From Mytilus californianus (taxonomy: Eukaryota; Mollusca; Bivalvia; Mytilida; Mytilidae), in NCBI RefSeq assembly GCF_021869535.1, contig NW_026262648.1:496001-560000 (forward strand): a stretch of DNA of 64,000 bases, in the 5' to 3' direction. Position numbers and translations under genes: made by a program. Shown one piece after another: positions 11,728-22,500 of this stretch. Each line of letters starts with the position of its first letter. The stretch's first letter is position 1. The notes under the pieces are model-generated. The model was not told where the DNA came from and made no database searches. It saw only the letters and a list, made by a program, of their open reading frames with translations.

Positions 11728-14543
11728 CTATTGAGCGGGCTTTTCACTGTGTGGATGTGTGTACACATTAAGTGTGCCAACATGGAGCGTTGCACCGTAA
11801 AACATTGATTGAATTTGGTTGGACATGTTTGTCTGAGAGCAGAAAGAAGTCGACAAATTATCATGATCAGACTGACAGACAGCGGGAGCGGAGATAGTTG
11901 ACGTTGCCACGGGTCCAGTAACTGTTGATGTCCTTCTAGGTAAGTTTGATTGTTCAGTTTGTGGTGTGTATGGCACAACCACCATGTTTTCATCTGTTGT
12001 TGTATTACTGAGAATATTTGAGATATTCTTTTGCTGCTTTTCAGAAATAGTGCTGTAATTGTTAACAGAGGCAACATTCTTGTGTCCTGAAATTTGCATT
12101 ATATCTGTTCCCGGGATATTATTTTCCCTTAGCTTTTGCACGAGATACTTTCTAGCACTATGATTTGTGAGCCGTTTGTTTTTGTCTAGATTCCCCCTTT
12201 CTTTCATAGTTTTCACCATTGATCCTAGTTTTCTTTCCCCAAGCTTTTGTCTTAAAAACCAGATGTCAGACCTCTTGTCTTCAAGTGGAATGGTGCGTGT
12301 GGCCAAATAAAAGGGAGATTCTGGTGTACTAAACCCAATTGGTCTCTTTGCGGCATACAAAGTATAGAAATCAAGTGGGTTACGGTCTCCTTGGCTTTGA
12401 TATATTTTAGGCGAAATCTCCCGTACATCTGATATGTTTTCTCCAGTCCTTGTTTTTGTCTGTCTTTCGTTTAACTCCAAATATTGGGAACCATCTGTGG
12501 ATGTATTCAAGGTTACATCACCCCATCTGAAAAATTATAACGCTAATTCTAATTATATTAATTTGTTAAAATTTTTAGGGGTTGACTGTGTATCTGTTAC
12601 TGTTTGAATTGTTTTACACTAGTAATTGTAATTTGTTGGGCCCTTTAAAGCTTGCTGTTTGGTGTACGTGAGCCAAGGCTCCGTGTTGAAGGCCGTCCTT
12701 CGACCTATAATATTTTTTTGCTGTTGAAAATATGTAATTTATTTGAAATCGCAATTAAACAGTATAAATTATCAGCAACCTATACATTTCATTCTCAATA
12801 TTTCTATATAGCTCATACAAAATAAATGATTCATGTTTGGACAACTAACTGTACTTATATTACATATAAACATGTAGTCCAAATAATTATGAGGTCTTGA
12901 AAGGCTATTATATTTTTTTTCTTTGACGCCTTACATCGACGTCGATGTAAGGCGTCAAAGAAAAAAAATATAATAGCCTTTCAAGACGTCATAATTATTT
13001 GGACTAATAAACATGACAAATATCTTCTGTTTTAGCAATTTTAAAGTCAGATATATAGAAGTGTCACTTGTTTGCCTCGTGTTACAATGTGTATGGAGAA
13101 TAAATAATATATTATGTTTTTCATGTTTAAATTTATTTACAAGCATTCATTTTTTTCAGATTTGGTGTGACGATGGCAGTGCAAATAATATCACTTGGAT
13201 TATACATTTTATAGTGTACTAAATATATAGAAAGCGAGCCATATTATGCTCAACAAGCAGGATTAGGAATTTTAGTGTAGAAGAGAAGAATATCAATGTT
13301 CCACTATAATGAATATGTGCTTGTGTGATTAATCTATTTCCTGAATGATGGATGGATTGTATGTTTTCGTTTCATATATTCAAAGGACAGCGAATCAGAA
13401 AAAGATCTACATGTTACGTGATATATGGACAATACTATACAAATTCATACGGCAAATTTATATGCCATTTGGAAGCTAACATTTATACACATGATACACA
13501 TGTGAATGTTAAATAAAGGTAGGATGATAATGAATAATTATGATCGGATGATAAATAGTGGAATAATACATACAGGAGGGAGTCGAGTGTACAATACATA
13601 TATGTTAAAGATTTTTTTAAATGACTGCAAAATAATCAGATGAAGGTTTATTTGCAAAGTGTTGTTGCTGTTAATATTTTTTTTATCAAGTACATGTATT
13701 AAATCAAATATTAAATATATTGATTGTTTATTATGTGCATTATACATTTATGAAAAATTGCTCGACATATGTCACAAACCTTAGTGTATAGTGTTCTTGT
13801 ACACCACGAAGTCCAAAATGAACACAGTTGTTCAGCCAGATAGTCCGTAGAAGGGCTTCAGGACAGCTGTCACCCAAGACACTTCTTTCATAAAGAATGT
13901 TAATTTCATCGTCCGTAATTTGCTGTGATCGTAGGGGCTTATTTCCTTTGCCTTTCTGTTTAAGTACCTTCTGCTTTGCTTTCAAGGATTCCCTGGTTAG
14001 TCTAAAAGCCTCATCTTGGTGTGTGGTTGATCCAGCAATTGAATGGCCATATTTGTGTCTTTTTAGTTTCCTGTCAATACTACTGACTATTGATCTCAAG
14101 GTGGATGGCTCATATTCCCCTCCATCTTTTTTACGAAAAGTTAATAAGTAGTTGGCCAGCAAAGGGTCCAATTCCACTGGTGGAATAGTCTGTAATTCTC
14201 TGTTTTCATTTTTGGCTTTCAGAAATTTGTTCAGTAGAGCAATATCTCGTACTGTTTTTGTTAAAGTGTTTTTATTTTGTTGGCCTTCAATAAATTGTTC
14301 AATATCATGTTCTGTCATGTCCATATATTGGGCGTCAAAATGTGGATTTACAGATGCATTTTCTAAATTTTCAGAATGACTTTCCTCCTGAACTTGATTT
14401 TTGGGGTTAGGATTTTCTGTCAAATCTTGTTCATTTGGCCTATCTAACTGGGTGAGGGTGTCCTGCAGGTCTCTGTCCATCAAATCATCTTCAGTTAATT
14501 CAGCATAAGGTGACCAAATTAATCTAAACTGAGGCATTTCCAT
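11728..14543 (-). CDS. Crypton-type tyrosine recombinase (DUF3504), intact, two exons
   Basis: Exon 1 is 14543-13780 and exon 2 is 12526-11728. The donor reads CTAAG|GTTTGT and the acceptor TTTTTCAG|A, phase 2, rebuilding an Arg codon so that HYTLR runs directly into WGDV. The joined product is 520 aa from an ATG at 14543. The N-terminal 90 residues are acidic and polar; a SAM-like/N-terminal core-binding region follows (DIALLNKFL, 'LLTFRKKDGGEYEPSTLR', SSIDRKLKRHKYG), then the catalytic domain. The expected R-H-R-(H)-Y set is complete: Arg246 (FGLRG), His377 and Arg380 (NHSAR), His403 (GHKN), Tyr412 (NNYS). About 100 Ser/Thr-rich residues follow. The catalytic domain is the type found in Crypton DNA transposons and in their domesticated relatives (the ZMYM, QRICH1 and KCTD1 lineages). 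No BTB or MYM zinc finger is visible. An intact catalytic set is compatible with an active element or a recently captured gene; I saw no flanking element ends that decide between these. Confidence 0.85.
12527..13779 (-). other. intron of the Crypton-type gene
   Basis: Bounded by GT (13779-13778) and AG (12528-12527) on the minus strand. It is AT-rich. It contains a short fragment of the abundant interspersed repeat near 12640-12710 ('CAAGGCTCCGTGTTGAAGG') and the palindrome at 12875-13006. No other gene is visible. Confidence 0.75.
12875..13006. repeat. 132-bp palindrome with zero-length spacer
   Basis: The two 66-base halves meet exactly between 12940 and 12941 (centre ATCGACGTCGAT). The arms contain 'CTTTGACGCC', 'TAAGGCGTCAAAG', an 8-base T/A run and 'AATAATTAT'. 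Reading the arms against each other I see a single mismatch (GAGGTC versus GACGTC complement). It can form a cruciform in DNA or a hairpin in the gene's pre-mRNA. Confidence 0.9.
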
Positions 14544-14545
14544 AT

Positions 14546-15354
14546 TATTTCTTCAGAATCAGAGGACATGTTTGGTTTTAGCAGACGAAATATTTTTGCA
14601 GCAAGCAATTAAAGGAGACCCTCCTTTTTTACAAAATGCATCTGTTCAACCACATTTTTTTTTTCATGGGATAAGAATAATACAATTAAAAAAAATGTTT
14701 GTTTGTTTATTTTTATTCATTGTTTACGACATTATTATGCTGGTTCCTGAGTCAGAACGTTTTGCAATAAAAAAAAATGTTCCGTACCAGTCAACGATAG
14801 CGGCGTTTTGTTTACATAGTTGTCAAGCAGGGTCACGCAAGGTTAAGATGATGAAAAAATAGTTCCGGTAACAAGTAGGCGGGGCCTAATGCATAATTTG
14901 CATACTATACAAATAAAGCAAAAATTTATTTGTACACCTGTTATTTGTACAATAGAAGGCCAATTACAGGATAAATAACGTTATGTACAGCAAAGCATGC
15001 GATAACGTTACAGCAAAGCATGCGATAATAACTGGAAGCAGTTGATATAAACCGGAAGCAGTTGATAACAAAAGTCATATCACACGGCTAAGCAATTCTT
15101 CAAATTTAAAGAATAAATGACATTGTATAATGTACAAATAAGTTTTATCATGGGGTACAATTATACCATTATTTTCTATAAGTATATGATAAAGATATAT
15201 AATAAATGAAAGTAATATAACAGATTGATCTATAAAGTAAAGATGTATTTACGATTTAACTGATTTATGACGAAGGATATTGCCTTGATTGATGTCATCG
15301 ATATCATCTGTTTGCAAAGGAAAATATAAGAAAACGTTGTTTCCCTGTTTGTTT
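14546..15354. other. upstream flank of the Crypton-type gene, with short tandem duplications
   Basis: No coding sequence recognised. Two adjacent small duplications occur: 'ACAGCAAAGCATGCGATAA' twice (14988-15030) and 'GGAAGCAGTTGATA' twice (15034-15070). The region presumably holds the gene's promoter, but I can point to no specific element. Confidence 0.45.
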
Positions 15355-15355
15355 A

Positions 15356-16470
15356 GCTCACCTGGCACAAATGGACAAGTGAGCTTTTCTCATTACTTGG
15401 CGTCCGTCGGCGTCCGTCGTCGTCTGTTAACTTTTATAAAAATCTTCTCCTCTGAAACTACTGGGCCAAATTTAACCAAACTTGGTCACAACCATCATTG
15501 GGGTATCTAGTTTAAAAGTGTGTCCGATGACTCCCCCTGCCAACCAAGATGGCCGATATGGCTACAAATAGAACATAAGGGTAAAATGCAAGTTTTGTCT
15601 ATAATATTGAAACCGTTATGAATAGAGAAAATCTGAAAGGAGCAAACATGTTCAAAATGTTGAGCTCTACCAATTGTCCATATACGTCAAAACTGTCAGA
15701 CGTCTTCTTATAGGTGTTGTTGACCTTGAATGACAAATTTTACCATTTTTTTTCTTTCATTTTTGCCTACTATCTTGTAAATTGTAATAGATAGTGAGTT
15801 ACTTTAAATTTCCAAAATGATCAACAAGATACATTTTTTGTAAGTTCTCCACAATTAAGTCTCATGATCGAAACCGTCAGTCGATTCCTTATTAGAGTTA
15901 TTACTCTTTGATGGCGATTTTTACCAATTTTTAGCGTTTTTGCCTTATATCTTAAAAATCATAATAGATAGATAGAAACTTAAATCAGCAAAATTGATCA
16001 GCAAGACAAGATCTACAATTAAGACAAATGGAGGAAATCGTCCGACGACTCATTATTGTTAGTAGTTATTGCCCTTTAATGACGATTTTAAGCATTTTGT
16101 TTGCGTATTGCCTCATATGATAAGAATTATAATAAATAAATAGACACTTTAGATCACAAAAATGATCACCAAGGCAAGATCTACTAACAAGTCATATGTT
16201 GCCGATATAGTTAGTAGACTGTCACTCTTTATAGGAGTGATTGCCCTTAAATGAGGATTTATTTACCCTCTTTTGTCTTTTGAGCAAAAACTAAAGAATA
16301 TAGAGAGGAACTAAACAAACCAAAATGATCAGCAATACAAGATCAACAAAACAGAGATATTTGTCATGAATATCTATTCTCGTCTACAATGTTAGAGAGT
16401 GTCCTTTGTTGAATATGCACATAGACCAAGGTAAGCGACACAAGCTCTTTAAAGCCTCTAGTTTTAATAC
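15356..16470. repeat. interspersed bivalve repeat with degenerate ~165-bp monomers
   Basis: Begins 'GCTCACCTGGCAC', then 'GGCGTCCGTCGTCGTC', 'GGGCCAAATTTAACC' and 'ACCAAGATGGCCG'. It continues as diverged monomers, each with an 'AAAATGATCA(A/C)CAAG(G)' core (near 15817, 15989, 16158, 16321), and ends 'GCGACACAAGCTCTTTAAAG'. The same end and core occur at 58745-59020, and cores alone at 46560-46960. I recognise the family as common in mussels. No coding potential. Confidence 0.7.
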
Positions 16471-16949
16471 CAACCGGTCTGTAACAGTGAAGAGATATTG
16501 TGTAAACCGGAATTAGCAAAATATCTCTTTTTTTTCAAAGAAAAGAACAAAGATACCATATATTTTGTTTAATCAGTGAACCGTTAGCTATCATATGAGA
16601 CCAGAAGGGACATTTTCAGAACGTGGAATAGCATATAATCTTCCTTATTCAGGAACTAGGTTATAGAAACCTTGTATTTTTTTTAAATTGGCGTAAGATT
16701 CCTCATTTGATGCCGGAAAAGAATATCCATCAATGAAAATACAAGGGTGGAAAGGCTTTCATGTATTCTTTGATGAATTTGATTTTAGATGATAAATGTT
16801 TTTTTTTTTTTTTTTTTTTATTTTCATTTTCAAAATACGCAATTTTTTTTTCATTTCGGACAGATATGTTGCTCTAACTTTTGTCATATACGTGTCTATT
16901 TGATTCATTTAGAGTTGTTACCTGAACAGCCTGAAGCAGATATTCCATA

Positions 16950-17050
16950 TAGAAAAAGGAGATGTGGTATAATTGCCAATGATACAGCTCCCCACCAGAG
17001 ACAAATTAAAGAAGTTAACAACTATAGGTCACCAGACGGCCTTCAACTAT
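16950..17050 (+). repeat. fragment of the 'AAGGAGATGTGGTATAATTG' interspersed family
   Basis: Short copy with the 'GATGTGGTATAATTGCCAAT' head and the 'ACTATAGGTCACCAGACGGC' segment. It abuts the PLE relic. Confidence 0.6.
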
Positions 17051-17069
17051 GAACCAACAATATAGAAAC

Positions 17070-17545
17070 AGCCTAAGAAGATCTTAAATGAACATCACTT
17101 TCCAAAAAAGGAAAATTAACAATAGGAATCGAAAAACCGTTCTTTTTGTCGTAAATGTTTGTGAAGAGTTACCTGTGTAAAACGGAAATATCTGAATAAA
17201 TTTTATGCTGTTTAATTTAACTTATTTAAAGTAAGTTAACGTCCGTTAGGGTAAATTTCGGCAGTATATTTAGAGAATCCTTGATTATTTAACGAACAAA
17301 TATCATCAAGATAACGGAAAGTGTTATTGCATTCATCAATGAAATTATTATTAGAGGATCTGTTCAGAGTTTGGCCATATACTGTGATTCTATACAGTAC
17401 AGGAACAAGTCTGATAATAAAGGGGCGCGATTGGTGCCCATAGGAATACCTACAACCTGTCGATACATTTTATTGCCGATACATAATTAAATGTTGTTAA
17501 GAATAAAATCTACTGCTTTAATCATCTCATCACACCTCCAGTAGG
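17070..17545 (-). pseudogene. Penelope-like element reverse transcriptase relic
   Basis: On the minus strand the sequence reads, in order and with stops and frame changes: YWRCDEMIKAVDFILNNI, then 'VVGIPMGTNRAPLLSDLFLY', then FRYLDDICSLNNQGFSKY, TAEIYPNGR-stop, and a later frame with YDKKNGFSIPIVNFPFL. 'GIPMGTN..PLL.DLFLY' and 'RYLDD' are signature blocks of Penelope-like (PLE) reverse transcriptases, carrying the catalytic YxDD. The N-terminal part and the GIY-YIG endonuclease were not found, so this is a decayed internal fragment. A second, opposite-strand PLE relic is at 59500-61010. Confidence 0.8.
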
Positions 17546-18060
17546 TATATCTAGCATGTTGACCTTTCTCATTAGATTGGTTGATTGAGTGTTGGTTGCT
17601 AAACGTCCAGTGGCAAATATGTCATGCATGTTCAGTACGAGAACATCTTAACAGTAGTTATAATAGTAGTTATGTCCTGTAATTGAGGACGTCCGGGATG
17701 AATATCGAGGAAATTTGAATTGCCACTGGAAAATGTGGGTATGTTAGACAGGGAAAGACATTTTGCCTTGTAACAGGCCACGTGTGGACCCCCAACGAGT
17801 TGTTGCAAGGGTTCTTAATTTGCTGACCAGACGTTGCTGCGTACTTATACATCCCGCACTGCCAATCGAACGCCAAATTTTGGCAATGATTTTACTGGTC
17901 GGATGAATACCAAGAGTGACCATATTTCTATTCCCCAGTCACTATTTGGGATGGGAAGGGGGGGTGGGATGGGGCTTCTCATTACAGAAGAAGCTGTAAA
18001 AAAGACACCAAAATTTAAGCAAAAGGAGCGGTGAGAAATTTGAGGGAACGGTTGTGTCCC
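17545..18060. repeat. interspersed repeat block with relatives at 24600-24720 and 25590-25900
   Basis: Contains 'ACGTCCAGTGGCAAAT' (also near 27260), 'CCACTGGAAAATG', 'ACAGGCCAC', 'GCAATGATTTTACTGGTCGG' and 'GTGACCATATTTCTATTCCC'. The same motif order occurs, diverged, at 25590-25900. Frames on both strands here show no conserved protein. Confidence 0.55.
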
Positions 18061-18640
18061 ATAGTTGCAATACAATAGACGTTAAAGAAAAGATATCCAT
18101 CCGTCCATTCGACTATAATTTGTTGATTTTGTTTCTAGTAATGACTAATTTTCAACAGGAAATACGTTCCTTAAATATTTTTGTTGTATGATAATTGTGT
18201 TCAATCAACGTCAAAACATTAGTTAAGAGTAAATATTGCATCACAATTTAAAAAATGTGACGTCATAACTGAAAGGAAATTGTTGCTTGACGTCAGAAAT
18301 TTATTTGGAGACAGTTCTAGTGTCATTCGGAGACAAAATTCAGCTAAATACCAAAAGTGTAAATACGTCTTTTTGTACTTCTTTTCCAAAACCCTATTAG
18401 TAGATCTATAAAGTTATCAGAATATGTGATATGAATACCAAATTACAGGTCACTAAAGATCACTAAAGGAAATTTGACAATGAGCCAAACCTTTACGGTA
18501 TAGTAAGCTATTGAACGCCACGGTATGACAATATGTTAGAAGTTCACTTCTTTGGCACTTTATTTCTGTATGTTTAACTAAATAATGATACACAATAAAA
18601 TGTGTTTGTTTAATAAATGACTTCTTACAAATAATTAGAA
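18061..18640. other. gene-free stretch
   Basis: AT-rich, with no gene or clear family recognised. Confidence 0.4.
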
Positions 18641-18644
18641 ATAG

Positions 18645-19125
18645 CTGGCATGTCAGTAACTGCTAGTAGTCCTTTGTTAATTTATGTTGATTATTGTCAA
18701 TTTGCTTAATTTCTTCAGTTACCTATTCTAACATCGGACTTCTTTTTAACAAAGTTTAAATGTGCGTATTGCTGTGTGTTTGTTTATTACACATTGGCTA
18801 GAGGTATAAGGGGAGGGTTGAAATCTCACAAAACATGTTTAAACATGCCGCATGTTTGCGCCTGTCCTAATTCAGGAGCCTCTGGCCTTTGTTCGTCTTG
18901 TGTATAGATATAAGAAGATGTGCTATTGTATGTTTTTTTTTAAATTTTGGTTCATTTATATGTTTCGGAGTTTAGTGTGACGTCCATCTTTGCTGAATAA
19001 GTATACATTATTGTTTAGGGGCCAGCTGAAGCCCGCCTCCGGGTGCGAGATTTTCCTGCTGTGTTGAAGATACATTGGTGGCCTTGGGTCAAGGCATCGA
19101 ATAGTCCTACTATTATTTCTATATA
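18645..19125 (-). repeat. 'GAATGGAAATGGGG' interspersed family, inverted copy
   Basis: Reverse-orientation copy of the element at 37170-37720: 'GGGGCCAGCTGAAGCCCGCC', 'CAGGAGCCTCTGGCCTTTG', 'GGCTAGAGGTATAAGGGGAG' and 'ACTGCTAGTAGTCCTTTGTT' appear in mirrored order. Confidence 0.75.
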
Positions 19126-19536
19126 CGGATTCTTATCTTGCGTATATGATTTTTTATATCAGTATTTCTGTAAATAGTTAAAGACATTAAGAATAATTTC
19201 AGTTAAAAGCTAATACACACATAACTAGGAACCAAATAGTAAAATACAAGCATGAGAATAATTCATCATACATTTGAAGCTTCCGAATGACTTTTCTGAA
19301 TTGATCTTCATCAGGAAGGCTCAAACCGAAAAACATTCCCGCCGAAAATGTATTTGAAACATTAAAACGTGGAGAAATATATATCCAAAAATGAACACAA
19401 AAAATCATATACATCAATATGAAGGAAAAAATATTCTAGGGGTGTATAACTGGTTTACTTTATATATTAAATAACAAAACATATGTGCATTCAATGGCCG
19501 TACAATTATGTATTACTAGTAAGTAATTATAAAACT

Positions 19537-22500
19537 CTACACGAAATCTTTCATGTCATCCTGTATTTCATTGTGATGCACACTAATAGTTTTAGATACA
19601 GATCTCGGCGGATCCTTGCGCCATCTAGATTTCTTATACGGTGAAACACCAAATTCCTTTCCAAATCGAACGAATAGATAAATTCCAAAGCATGTTAAAG
19701 CAATGCTAATCAAAATTAATACAAGAGTTATCGATCCTAATGTTTTGTACACTTTTGCATTACTCGAACATCCGGGTGTGTCGTTAGAACTTGCACATGA
19801 TTCGAGAACCCTCGAGACCCCAAATACAACAATTGCAACAAAATATCCAAGTAGTGATATAACTGATAGAACCATGTGGAGTATCACCTGCAAATAGAAA
19901 TATTTGTTGGTTTTATTAGTACGAGCAGGTGCGTGTTATACGATTTCTTTAACGACTGACTTGCCGATCATATATGGTATTATTAGCAGGTGTGTTATAA
20001 CGACTGACTAACCGATCATACATGTTATCAAAAGCAAATGCATGCTATAACGACTGACTTACCTATCAAACTGGTTATTAGCAAGTCCAATATTGGGTCT
20101 GGACCTTCGTCGCTGCATGCAATTGATTGAGGTAACATGTATAGCGGAGCATAACTAATCATTCCAAGACCAAATATTAAAATCATTCACTTCAAAAGGA
20201 GGCAAGAAAAGTTTAACGAAATTTTTCTTTGTACAATTAATGAGTCTTGTAAATTTCAAACTATTGGCAAACAGGATGTGGCCATATGACAGATGTTAAA
20301 ACTGCCTGCAACTCTCTACATATCAACATTATCAAGCTGCAGACCAAATATTGAATGATTCCCTTTCATAGAAGCAAAGAAAACTTTGACGAAAATTTTC
20401 CTTGTACAATAACTGTAAATTTTAGTGTTGTAAAATTTCAAACTATCGGCAAACAGAAAGTGGCTACACAGCAGACGTAAAAAAAACCTGCTTGCAACAA
20501 CACCACAAAATCAAGTTGTAGATCAAATATTAAACCATTCCTTTTCATAGAAGGTAAGAGAACGGGACGAACGGAACGGACGTACAATGTAGTCGAGCGG
20601 TTACTAGACCTGCTTCCGCATTTTTTTGCGGTGTTTCGTTAATTATACCATAGCTTTTGTTGAAACCCCCGGCAATAACCTCACGAGACGAAGTCGAATG
20701 AGGTTCCCGAGGGGTTTCAACAAAATTTATGGTATAATTTACGATACACCGAAAAATTATCCAAAAAATATGGAATATCTGTTTTAACCTATCGCATCTT
20801 TTGCTGTTTAAATTGTATATTTCATATTGTTTTGTTTGTTGATTTAAAAAAAATAGTTTTGATAAGAATCATTTAAGTAACCCTTTTCGGGCCTTACACA
20901 CAAAGCTCCGCCTACTTTCTAAAATAAGCACGGGCTTCTGAACCAATCATGCATGTTGTAAATAGCAGGAGCGTATTATAGCGACGAACTAACCGATCAT
21001 AATTGTTATATTTAGCATATTCATGCTTAAAATGGCAAATTTTCCGAAGATAAACATTTAAAGCTATCATATGATTGATTGAAAACAAGACACAGACAAA
21101 AACATTGCTGCGAGATTATATAAATGGGTTTTAAGTGGAAATATTTCGATTACAGGATATTTACGTTTTATACATGTCGGATAGGTTTTCTTAGCAGCAA
21201 TAGTTGTGCCTATATAATGACGTAATACATAGATGTAGGTTTCTTTTATAACATGAATGGTTTTAATGGTTAGTTTCAGTATACCTTTGAAAGTTCATAA
21301 TCAGATTAATTATAACAGAGTTGCAGATCCGCCATTTGCTGGCAGTGTTGTCCGTAATAATTGTGTGTTTTTTTTAATTTTTCCTGCAATACATGTAACA
21401 ACCGAAATTAATGGTGTCCACTGCCACATCGAATACGTGACAATAAATAACGGACATTTTGAATGAAGTTGTTCGTTTCACACTCAGATTATCACATGTA
21501 TATGTATACTTTATGTATACAGGTTGGCGCCTGTTAAAACATTTAAACCCGCTGCATTTCTATGCATCTGTCCTAGGACAGGAGCCTGTTGTTCAATGGT
21601 TGTCGTTTGTTGGTGTGGTTCATAGGTTTTTCTCGTTTTTTATACAGATAAGACCGTTGGTTTTCCTGTTTGGATTGTTTTATACATTGTGACTTGGATG
21701 GAGAGTCGTCTCAATGGCACTCATACCACATCTTCTTATTTATATTTATACAAGAATGTGGTTCATAGTAAAGGGAACCAATAACAGTTTATAAGATGTA
21801 GGTTTTATGTATATCAAACTCCATAAAAATGTTGAACGGAAATGATGTTTGTTTTTTGAAAACGGACAACAACAAAAAAACGATCTATCAATTATTGCAA
21901 ACGTGGATTTTTCACTTATTTTCCTTGAAATAAGATTCAGATATTTGGAATATGATTCTCTATGATCTATAACTTTTAAATGTTGAATTTATACTGCTAG
22001 CATTTTCCGAGGAGGGTTTCTTTCATTTCTGTATTCTTTAATTTTATAGGCCATTTTTTTTTCTACTCTTTATACTTTTTGCCCATTATTCTCTATTCTT
22101 TATATTTGAGAACCTCATTATTCTCTATTCTTTATTTTTTTGGTCTTTTTTTCTCTATTCTTTATATTTTTTGTCCATTTTTCTCTATTCTGTAAACCCT
22201 CAACCACACCTTTCATCATGCCTTCACGTGTAAAACCTTATCAAATTATCAAACCATAACTTATTTTGCGCGGTATTTAGTTTTCTATGTGTTTTTCAGA
22301 CTGTTGTTTGTCTTTAAAAAATTCTTCGGTTTTAGTTTTTTTGCAATGTTTTTGAAACTTTTTGAGTTGTGGATTTTATTGTCCCTCTGGTATCATTTGT
22401 ATTTTAATACTTACCATAATTGATATAAAAACAAAAATAAGTCAGATATGTATTTTCTGCATTGAAAAATTCTTGTTCCAGTATATTGAAAGCGGTACTC

